NCBI GenBank assembly: GCA_004123355.1
Contig: SCHM01000004.1
Coordinates: 3,442,316 to 3,506,315 of the forward strand
Length of the DNA: 64,000 bases
Reading direction: 5' to 3'
From: Amphirosellinia nigrospora
Taxonomy: Eukaryota > Ascomycota > Sordariomycetes > Xylariales > Xylariaceae
The notes beneath the pieces are model-generated. The model was not told the origin of the DNA, made no database searches, and saw only the letters and a program-made list of their open reading frames with translations. Positions 24,113 to 33,700 of this stretch are shown piece after piece; the first letter of the stretch is position 1, and the number at the start of each line of letters is the position of its first letter. The translations under genes were made by a program, and so were the position numbers.

Positions 24113-25422
24113 ATGGCCGATCCTGGTTTCAATGATGCACTGAGGGACCTTGTCGCCACCACCGTTGGCCTTACACCAGTAATTGGCGATTTTGTGGCCC
24201 TGCTCACTAGGACACTCTGGCCAGATTCAAGTCCTTCCCTTTTGGACCAGGTCGAAGAATATGTTGATTTGAAGATGAAGCAGCTTATCGATCAGTCGAG
24301 AGTTGATGCATTTCGAGCCAGTATCAATGCCCTTCAGTATAAGCTTCAGCAAGCCGGCAAGGCAACGTCCGACGGGGAAAGATTCGAAAGGTTCCAAGAT
24401 GTTATAGATGAATCCAATACCATCAGGGGAACGCTAAGTGACGACCAAGGGAATCTCCTACCGGTTCCGGCTCTTCTGCCTGGTATTCTGCCTTATTTCA
24501 TCACTTTCGGCACGGTTCGGCTTTCGGTAAAGCTCTACGAATACATAAACTACGAGAAGATCTATGGGAAGAACGAGAACCCAGCCCAGACTCTGCAAGA
24601 TCTTCTCGATGAAATCATTTCCTTCTCATCGGCTGCCGATGATTTCCCTCTGGCGATTCTGAACTCGCGCAAGACATACATCACAAAGGTGGAATCGAAA
24701 CAGTACATCTCACAAAACGAATACAACACCAGATGGGAGGTCAAGGATACGTTCATCAACTACTCGAGAACCTACGACGAGAACGACTTCATCACGGGCG
24801 GGAAGCACGAGAGGCTGAACGCCATAGTAGACTACGAAGGCCTCATCGCCGACGTCGAGACCAAATTCTCGGCCGACGTCGACGAGCTGGTCGCAGCCGC
24901 GAGCCTTTGGTATACGTTCGACCCGGCCCAAGCAAACGACCCGCCGAGAAGCCGTCCGGTGTACACGTTCAACACGCTCGCCAACGGCCTCGGCGAGGAG
25001 ACCGAGGAGTTCGACGACAAGATGTACTTCGAGCGCTTCAACGCCATCAGCGCCATCACCATCTGGGGCGGCGACTGGATCGACGGCATCGAGGTGTTCT
25101 ACGGGGCCAATCGCGTGAGCGGCGGCCTCCACGGACGGCAGGGGGGCAGCCCTACCACCATCACCCTCGCCGAGGGCGAGTTCATCACCGATATCGGGGG
25201 CACCGTGGGCGACTGGATGGTCGCGTTCTGGGTCAAGACGAACCTCCGGCGAGACCCGATGGTGCTCACGGCCCCCCTGGGAATAAAGACAACTTCACCC
25301 TTTCCACCGGCTCGGCGAATGGAGATTCGCACTTGGCCTATTTGAGGGGCCGTTCTGGGGAGACTAGGGTGGCTCAGCTCAGAGTCGCGTGGGTGAGATA
25401 CGTGGATATGTCTATCAAATAG
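24113..25422 (+). CDS. Cry delta-endotoxin N-domain-like protein with jacalin-like lectin domain
   Basis: Residues of about 10-200 resemble the helical pore-forming domain I of insecticidal Cry proteins: a hydrophobic TPVIGDFVALLTR segment, then LDQVEEYVDLKMKQLIDQ and further amphipathic helices. The middle is poorly conserved. From about residue 305 there is a jacalin-type beta-prism pattern (IDGIEVFYG, HGRQGG, TITLAEGEFIT, and a late LRGRSGE). The plus-strand reading breaks around 25280 inside the lectin domain: one frame stops at 25345, while the lectin-like end continues in another frame to 25422. No signal peptide is visible. The 3' half is strikingly GC-rich compared with the 5' half. 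A single apparent exon and the bacterial-type domain suggest old transfer. A defensive or insect-directed role is inference. Confidence 0.7.
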
Positions 25423-26670
25423 ATGGACCAGGTTCTAATTTGTCCCTCCTTTCCCTTTTCTATCTGAGGTCATATCGACAACTTTGATTAGATAAGATAA
25501 TGTACTCTTAGACTACACTTAATGCCTTCATATTGTCTGACGCGGCCTAACTTTGCTTTTATATTGGCATCATTGCGCATAATTTTGGCACTCTACCTAT
25601 TTATTGAGTTATCATTAGCTCGCTCATACTACCTGGGCATAAATGGAATGAGACACCATCCACAGGTGTAAGTATCACCCAGTCCGAGAAACGAAATGAA
25701 AGGAAATGAAAATTTGAAGTTCGTGTATTGTTTAGCCATTTGATACTTTATGCTGAGCTAGTGTGGGTGGGATATAAGCAGGATGAGCGAAGAGAGAGCT
25801 GTCGATAGCCCTATACATTATATTGCTTCATTAGTACTCACGACTAACGTCATGAACAGTAGACTGGGGAGACTTGTGTAGTCAAAAGTCTCCTTGCAGG
25901 GCCATGCCACGAAATATGATTCGATCTTGACTTTATGTCTCAGTATTAAAGTATAAGAAGTCTTCTCGGAGTTGAAGTGGAGAATGTGAATAAGTTTCAA
26001 AACAGTATTCATTCACCTTGCCATTATACAAGAATATAGGTCTAAGCTACAATTTTATATAATTAGCAGGCTTTTCATTAGCGAAACTAGGCGATTAAAT
26101 TAAAACGTAACGAAATAAAACTTGATTGCTAGGTAAAAATGTATATTCGTAGATGGCATTAGACTACTATTTGCCTTGTGCGGTTACCATTGACCATGCA
26201 ACTCGTTAATCAGACACTCAATACTTTGATTCGATCAATCTACACAGGTCGTCAGGCTATTGCTGCATCACTAGGCAGCCATGCAAAAGAGGGGTTTGGT
26301 TGCATATCTAGGATTTATACGGAGAGGTACCTGAGTTAACCTGGTATTTAGTATATGTACAGACCACCTGCCAACGGTCCTCCATTTACTTCCAAGGTTG
26401 GCTCTGTAGTGTCAGGTGGGGCACTACCAGTACGTACCTAGGTAGGGTAGGTAGTCACTGTATTCCTTATGCGGAGAACTTTTTTTATACTTTAGAAGGT
26501 AGGCATCTTTACTCTGCACGCAACATTTTAAGGTTATTTTATTCCTTGAATGACCTTGTTGAGGTCCCTATATAAGTAATCAACCTCCTTCGATCCACAG
26601 TTTTATTCAACATGAGCTTCATCTAGTTGCGGATTGACTTATAATACATTCAACCCATAATTTACTCATC
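25423..26670. other. intergenic, AT-rich
   Basis: No supported gene. TACCTAGGTA occurs at 26435-26444, about 230 bases before the HET start, and a TATATAAG-like box occurs near 26568. Confidence 0.45.
26435..26444. repeat. TACCTAGGTA palindrome
   Basis: The fourth exact copy of the 10-base palindrome, upstream of the second HET gene, flanked by further GGTAGG steps. Confidence 0.5.
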
Positions 26671-28619
26671 ATGCGACTCCTCAATGTTCATTCCCTTTCT
26701 ATCAGGGAATTCATTGGGGATCATGTTCCGCGCTATGCTATTCTTTCTCACACATGGGGCGAGGAAGAAGTCAGTTTCAAGGATATGGTTAAATGCAGAG
26801 CCGCAGGACTAAAAGGTTACCAAAAGATCTTGGGATGCTGCAAGCAAGCTTGTCTAGATGGCTTCGAATATGTGGCAAGTTGAATCGTTCTCTAAATGAT
26901 TGTCTTACTTGGGCGCTTAAGGTAGCTGACGGGCTCAGTGGATCGATACCTGTTGCATCGATAAGCGTAGTTCTGCTGAGCTATCCGAAGCCATAAATTC
27001 TATGTATAGATGGTATCAGGAATCCGAAGTGTGTTATGCATATCTCGAGGACGTTAGTGATGACAATAAACAGAACAATGGTGACGGCGGCGACTCGCTT
27101 TTAAGACACGAAATTAGTCGTAATCGCCCAAAAAACAACCTTCCGTTTGGCTTCCTATCTAGTCGATGGTTTACTCGTGGTTGGACTTTGCAAGAATTAA
27201 TCGCACCACCGTTCGTAGTGTTCTACTCAAAGGAATGGTCTTGTCTTGGTACGCGCAGTGCCTTGAAGGCTACTCTTGCAATGATTACTGGTATTAGCGC
27301 CGCGGCACTCACCGGTGGCTACCCAAAGGAGTTCAGTGTCGCTGAAAAGATGTCTGTGAGTAGTCCTTCACAAGCCTAATAGGCGGTTTCACACGACCCA
27401 ATACCTCATCGAACTTCGCCCTGCTCATGCGCTACTTTAGTACATATATATTCTGATATCTATGTCGCTGCTGTCGCTAATTGTAGCTAGTGGGCTTCGA
27501 ACAGGAACACCACCAGGCCGGAAGACGCAGCATACTGCTTGTTAGGCCTTTTTGGCGTATATATGCCTTTGGTATATGGCGAAGGTGTTAGGGCTTTCCG
27601 TCGGCTTCAGGAAGAAATTATCAGATATTCAGATGATGAGACCATATTTACCCATGGTTCACTTGATGCAGCTTTACTGGGACGATGGTCAACCGCGTTT
27701 GGTGAGCACGGGGTATTTAGATGCTCCAAGGGGACTAACAACACAGGAAGCCGAATCTCTAAGGCCGTGTCACCTTTCTCGGTCACCAATAAGGGCATAC
27801 AGATTTCATTGCCATTAATTAAGAATCCAACTGGGAAGCACGATTTGCTGACCGCGCCTAAAGATATATTCATGTCTTCGGGAAAAGCAGGTTATTCCTG
27901 CTGAGACAAATCTGCACCTCGCAATACTTAATTGCCACGAGGTAAGATATGAAGATCGATATATCGCAATATTCATTCAAGAGACCGAAAATCGTGGTGT
28001 TTATGCCAAGATTTCCCCCTGGCTAGTCTCGATACCGGCCGAAGTAGTCAAACAAAACGCTACAGTGAAACGGATCCTCCTTCGTACTGACGGCTATAAG
28101 AAGTACCAGCTTCCAGACAAAACGCCCACTGAGCGACTTATCGTTGTCCAGCCATTCCCAACAGCTCTTACACCGGTCACCTTCATGGCCCCGTTATCCG
28201 CATGTGGCCGTCGATTAAGAAAGTATCAGCAGGAAAACGACTCCGTAACGGTAGAAGTGTCGCTCAGCAGTGGTTTTATCATATTCGAATCAAATCGAAT
28301 TATTAATGGCGAGCCTACTGCATTAGTATGCAATAGCGGGCAGAGCTGCGATATCTTGATATCTCTTGGGTTTGCGAGCGAGAATGTTTTGATGGCTGCG
28401 ATTGGGTGTATTGATAGTGCAGCACGCAGTAAAAGGCCAGCCGGCGAAAGTTGGGATGAGTGGATTTTATACAAAGCTAAAATGCTCTTGGAAGCATCAT
28501 TGATAAAGCCAACAATTGCTTTTATGCCCAGGGGGGATTCGAATACGGAAAGCGTAGCAGTAACAGCCACAGTTCGGAACACCGAACACACGTCTATCGT
28601 GACAATACACGCGGAATGA
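26671..28619 (+). CDS. HET-domain protein (second copy)
   Basis: Starts MRLLNVHSLSIREF and shows the HET signature: YAILSHTWG, EYV-WIDTCCIDK, INSMYRWYQESEVCYAYL, WFTRGWTLQELIAP, AAYCLLGLFGVYMPLVYGEG and AFRRLQEEI. The first intron is best read as GC-AG (26875-26938), because this gives the consensus EYVWIDTCCID. The second is 27356-27490. One frame break at about 27890, after the SVTNKGIQISLPL block, leads into a long C-terminal beta-rich region ending at 28619. The N-terminal sequence differs clearly from the HET genes at 8967 and 60026, so these are separate family members, not recent duplicates. The expected role is vegetative incompatibility. Confidence 0.82.
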
Positions 28620-29194
28620 CGTTACATGCGTCCGACATAATCAAATTTAAGGCTGCTCATATTCATATAGTAATGTGCTTGTGGGGAGTCAGGTAGAAAT
28701 CCGCTGAAGGGCTAGTTTCTGGATTATAAAATACTAAAAGATAATTTCCACAATAGAAATACCAGAAATTCACTGCTTACGTAGTAAGAAAAAACAAAAC
28801 CGAACGTTAAATATACACTGTAAAACGGGTTGGAAACTTGGGCAAAGAAAAACAGACAAAAAACAGATGAGAAGTAGGGTGAGAGTAAGTTGTACCAGTA
28901 GCGCTTAATCATTAAAAATTAGATTTCGTCGAGTGATTAAACAATAGCAGCGTAAACGGGCTGCATTACGGAAAATCACATGTCACCTGTAATGAGGGCT
29001 TGTGTTGAAGGGCTTGGGAGAAGACAAAATTAAATAATTGATTATGGACCCAAGTGTGCTATGAAGATCTTCTTCTATATCTCTGGGCATGAGATTTCTA
29101 AACCTGATATACTCCAACAGCCTCGTAGATCTGTGCTTCCGGAATCAGACTTGTCTTGATATGGGCTTCGGTGTAGACTCTCAGACCATATACG
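28620..29194. other. intergenic between convergent genes
   Basis: AT-rich. A small minus-strand hydrophobic ORF (28724-28912) is unsupported. Confidence 0.4.
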
Positions 29195-29953
29195 TCAGTT
29201 ATTATTCTGAGTCTCTAATCTAGATCCGTGTAACACTACCCTCGGCGGCCGCAATTTCATCATCGTTATCCCAGGTAACTTAACAACATCACTCTTAGTG
29301 AGCCCGCGGTACTTCTCCTCGTTAATCTGACCCAGCCCGCTCGCAGCCACCTTGCCGCCGCTAAGGCCGTAGAATTCCTGAAACGACATGATGAGCGGCC
29401 GCCACTTATCGGGGTCAACGCGGTTCGGATACCCTTCCATTCGCAAGCTCTGCAAGACGTGGACACGGAGCACCCGGACTTCGATCGCCACTATGAGGCC
29501 AGCACGATCGGGCAGGTCTTTCCGGAGCTCGTTAACCTGGACCATCTGGCACTCCATCTGGACGGGGCACTCGGCAATGCGCTGCGGGGTGACGAAACTC
29601 GAGGGTTGTGGTTGTAAGCCAGTTCTCGTCCACTTGTCCTTGACGAACTCGTAGTTTCGCGAGGCCTTGGATTCGGAGACAGGATTGGAGCCGGTTGTAT
29701 AGGCTAGTTTGTTGACGTATCCGGCCATGGAGTCACTGGCTAGATTAAGGACGCATTCTTTTGTGCGGAGAATGTTTTGAGTCGTTTTGGATGAGGCGTC
29801 GAATCCGAGCACGCACGAGTGACCGAGCCACCACGCAGAAGAAATGGGCGAGATGTTGCTTGTCCCGTCTTCGTTCTCGGATGTGACCAAAACCACTGGC
29901 GTGCCCCAGTAGAGGATGGCGGGAGAGATAACGGTGTGTTCGGTTGACGACAT
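29195..29953 (-). CDS. FMN-binding split-barrel flavoprotein (flavin reductase-like)
   Basis: An intact single-exon protein of 252 residues. The N-terminal half has the flavin reductase-like fold pattern: SPAILYWGTPVVLVTS, DGTSNISPISSAWWLG (FMN phosphate region) and VLGFDASSKTTQNI, then ECVLNL. The C-terminal part (GYPNRVDPDKWRPLIMSFQEFYGL) matches the extension of fungal members. It would bind FMN, and the substrate is unknown. It lies just downstream of the NRPS on the same strand, so it could be a tailoring gene, but the 830-base gap and the broad distribution of the family make this only a suggestion. Confidence 0.8.
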   Translation of the reverse strand: MSSTEHTVISPAILYWGTPVVLVTSENEDGTSNISPISSAWWLGHSCVLGFDASSKTTQNILRTKECVLNLASDSMAGYVNKLAYTTGSNPVSESKASRNYEFVKDKWTRTGLQPQPSSFVTPQRIAECPVQMECQMVQVNELRKDLPDRAGLIVAIEVRVLRVHVLQSLRMEGYPNRVDPDKWRPLIMSFQEFYGLSGGKVAASGLGQINEEKYRGLTKSDVVKLPGITMMKLRPPRVVLHGSRLETQNNN

Positions 29954-30782
29954 TGTGTTCTATAAAAGTGTGAAATCTAAACTTGTGAATAAAAGATGAA
30001 ATGCTGGCGCCTGTGGAAAACTGTGAAGCGTATTGTTGTCGAGAAAGGTCTAATTACACTGGCCATGATCGAAGACTTTATACTACAAGATCCGACCTCT
30101 AAATCAAATTATACAACGGATGTTTACCGCTGAATTCTTCATTTTCTCAATGCGGCGTCGAGTCACAAATCATTGATGAACTGCCTGGCTCATTTCGTGA
30201 CCGACTGATTGGAAAGTACAATTGTAGCTGAAGTATCTCCGCTGGTCCCGGTGGTCTAATATGGTATTATTGCTATGGAAGTCAGATAAATGTTGGCTGA
30301 TTGGCCATTTTAAAAGCACTGTTGGTGCTGCAAGGTCGCTAATGTCGACCCCACCGAAAGGCCCGCCTCTAGCCATTTTCTAACTGCTCACAATCCCGTC
30401 AGCCAACTGTGACATCTCCGAGGAAAATCCCGACACGCCTTTCCCTATCGCAAGATTCAGTAGGTAGTAACGACTGTTCGCCCTCTTACTGTCAATGAGG
30501 TTTCTGTGATTGTCTGGCCCAAGACAAGCTTCTTTTCCAAGCTAGGATTACTAGCTGCAATCGACAGTGGAGCGCCACTACGATGAGTCAGCGGACGCGT
30601 TCGTACCGACTGGTCAATATTATTCTATGTCATCGCAATATCCAACAGTGCGAGGGCATCTCCGGCTACTAGGTTGTTGCTAACTCATCGTGGCGGTGCT
30701 GTGCGGCGCGGTGGCTCCCACAAGTTCTGCCGCCAACAAGCTTCGAGAGATTGACCTGATGCTCACGACATGGGGGTAACAG
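29954..30782. other. intergenic between flavoprotein and NRPS genes
   Basis: No ORF with support. It is expected to hold the flavoprotein promoter and the NRPS 3' flank. Confidence 0.45.
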
Positions 30783-33700
30783 TTACCACAAGGGATGGGA
30801 GGCATCTGGCCCCTCGTACTTAGCATCTAAGAGGCTGACGCTCGACGCTCTATCAGAATCCGGCTGTAGCAATTGCCCGCAGTTACTTGACATGTCAAAC
30901 GAGGACTGTATATCTTCGTCCATGATGACCCGACGCTGTTTCACCATGTCGATCAGTCTGTCATTGTTGACGCACGCGAAGCCGTGTCGCCGGCCTTGAA
31001 GGGCAAGATAGCCGTTGATATGGTCGATCTCGGTCCTCCGCCCCGCTTGAACGTCCTGACGCATCGAGCTCTTGCAACTTCCCGTCGACTTGGCAACCAT
31101 CCGAACGGATGCTAATAGCTTCTTGTTGGAGAGCCGTGAGTTCTCATGTTTATGCGACGCTCGAGGCAGCATAGCCCTCACGATGTCTCCGGCTTCTTCC
31201 ACGAGAGTTCCTGCCAAGGCCGCCCTTGATGGCAGACTGAATAGCTCGTTGTTGGCGCACTGAAATACGGTGGTTAGGGGGTTGATCACAGCATTAACTA
31301 CTAGCTTTCGCAGCTGTGCTTCCTTGATCTGGTCTGGCGTGGCCAGTGTTGCTTCCAGGCCGGGCGTTTCCAACAGGCGCTGAATCATGAAGTCCTGTGG
31401 GGCTGGGGATTCGGGAGTGCATGTGAGGGACTCTTCTGATGCCTCGCGGACCGGACCTAATTCCATTGAGCCTCGGCCGGCACAGACAATGGTGAACTGC
31501 GAGGTGTCGTATACGCCGCAACTACACACTCCAGCCCAATACGACGGTCGCGACTTGGGATCGCTAAAGATTGAGGCAGACACTTCATCCACCGTACCTA
31601 AAAGTTTGTCAGCTATTTCCATGACTTCATGACTCGACATCTATCCTTACCCATTCCATTCTGCAAGAAGAGAATCCTGGAATCCTTTCCGAGGCGCCCT
31701 TTGACTAAATTGATGGCGGAGGCTGTCGTGTACGTCTTGGTCGCAACAATAAGGTGTTTTATTGGAGACTTGTGGCCCGTCGAGTCGAAAAGAAACTCAA
31801 TGTCGAAGTCCATTCTTTTGTCCGAAATGTCGTCCGTCACTAACGTGATGGCTTTGCCTGCCGCATCCCACTCCGATTCAAGGTCGGCGCGATGAAAGAG
31901 GAGCGTGATCGGTAGTTGTGGGTGTTGTTTCCGTAAAGCGTGCGCAACATATTTGCCGAGATTGCCAACCCCGAGTACATAAATTCCTTCTGGGCTGCTG
32001 ACATCCCGGGCGAAGCCATTCGTTGCCGTTTCGACCATCTCATCCAGCGAAGCGAGTGGAAGTTGTTGGCCAGCTAGCTCGATGTGCGGATCTCGCAGAG
32101 CCGAATTCAAGGTTTGTATCTTTTCGCAAAGCCGTTCGAGCATGCTGTGTACCTTACTTTCTTCATCCCAAACTAGCCGGCTCGCAAAGATGATAATATT
32201 CAGACTAGATCCTTTAGGGTCGACGTCTCCTATGATCACCAGGTCATGAACCGACCCTTGTGCCACAACGTTGTCGTCCTGCGGCAGAACCCCCATCTGA
32301 ACCCGGTGTCCTTGCATTTGGCTCTCAGGATTGGCGTTAAAGCTCTGGTATGCGACGCAACAGCTGTAGTTCGTGATTGCTTCACCCCAGCTTGTGCAAT
32401 TGTCTCTGATCTCATCAAATCCTAAAGTCTCGAAAGGTATGCTGTTGACATATTGGTCTTGCACCTCAGCGAGGCAGTTCTCTCGGGCTTACGCCACCGT
32501 CTATGCGAACACGCGTGGGAATCTGATTAGCGCATGGGCCGACAAGGTCTTGACAAGTGAATCGGTAAACCTTGCCGTCCCGATGTAAGGCGGCCAAAGA
32601 GGATATCGTTCGATGCTAATTCCTCCGACAGCATGAGAGCGCAGGCGGTAGTGAAAACGGTTGCCTGTGTGATGCTACCTACCTGGAGAGAAACATCAAC
32701 AGCCTTCGACACCAGATGAGTCCCGATAGGCGCGACTTGTTGGCCAGCGCTAGCGCTGATATTTTCCATGGTAGTCATCGTCGAATCATGTAAAATGGAG
32801 CGCCAGAACTCATAACCGTCCTTACGACTGTTAGCCCAATGTTGCATATATTCCAAGAATCTGGTCTGTGTCGGTAGATTGACTCCGTTGTAAAGAGCGT
32901 GGAGGGCCTGCAGAATAGGCTCTAGACTCATGCCATCATAAAAGACATGAGACATTCGAAGTATCACACGCAGGTATGACCCATGCTTCCTCAGAATGGA
33001 AATGCGAAGCAATGGCTGCCCTTGGGTGACAGGATTCTGTGAAGCCCTGTCTAGAAATGTGCGCGTGGCAGCGTCGATGTCTTCCTCGGTTTGTATTATC
33101 TCGATGGGTACATCGAGATGCTCCAGGAGAACTTGATAAAGCTCGCCTGCCGCTTCCACGAAAACGGTCCTGAAAATGTCGAAATACTCGATTAGCGATT
33201 TGCAAGCCCTGGTCAGTCTGACAAAGTCCGACTCAAGCGGAAAGTCTATATTGAAGGGCATTAGAGGCCACGGGTTTCCCGTTGCAGGATTATCGAGGTA
33301 TCGTTTCTGCAATCGCGTAGCAGGATATATATCCAGGACTGTGCCGTGGGGATGTTCAAGTTTCGGATAAATCTCTCTCTTGATGAAGGATTGAGGGTCT
33401 TCAAGAGAAAGGAGCTGAAAGGAAGCATTGCCAGCCGTTTGTATGCCGTTGGTTACATTGTTTTTTTCGGGGCGATTAAGCTTTAGCTTACTGGCAAGTT
33501 GGCCAGGAACTGGGTGATCGAAGATGTCCTTCACGGAAACGCGGGCGTCTAAGCGACGGCCGACACGCGCAGCGAGTTTAGTGGCCATGAGGGAGTGTCC
33601 GCCAAGTTCGAAGAAATTGTCGGTGATGCTGACGGCGACGCCCAGCACACCTGCAAACTCCTCACAAACCATGGTTTCTATGTCGTTGAGGGGAACGATG

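Noticed and set aside
30783-31640. Separate ketopantoate reductase gene starting [12 protein letters not shown]
   Set aside because: Those residues lie in the intron 31598-31650; the reductase frame is continuous with the NRPS C domain.
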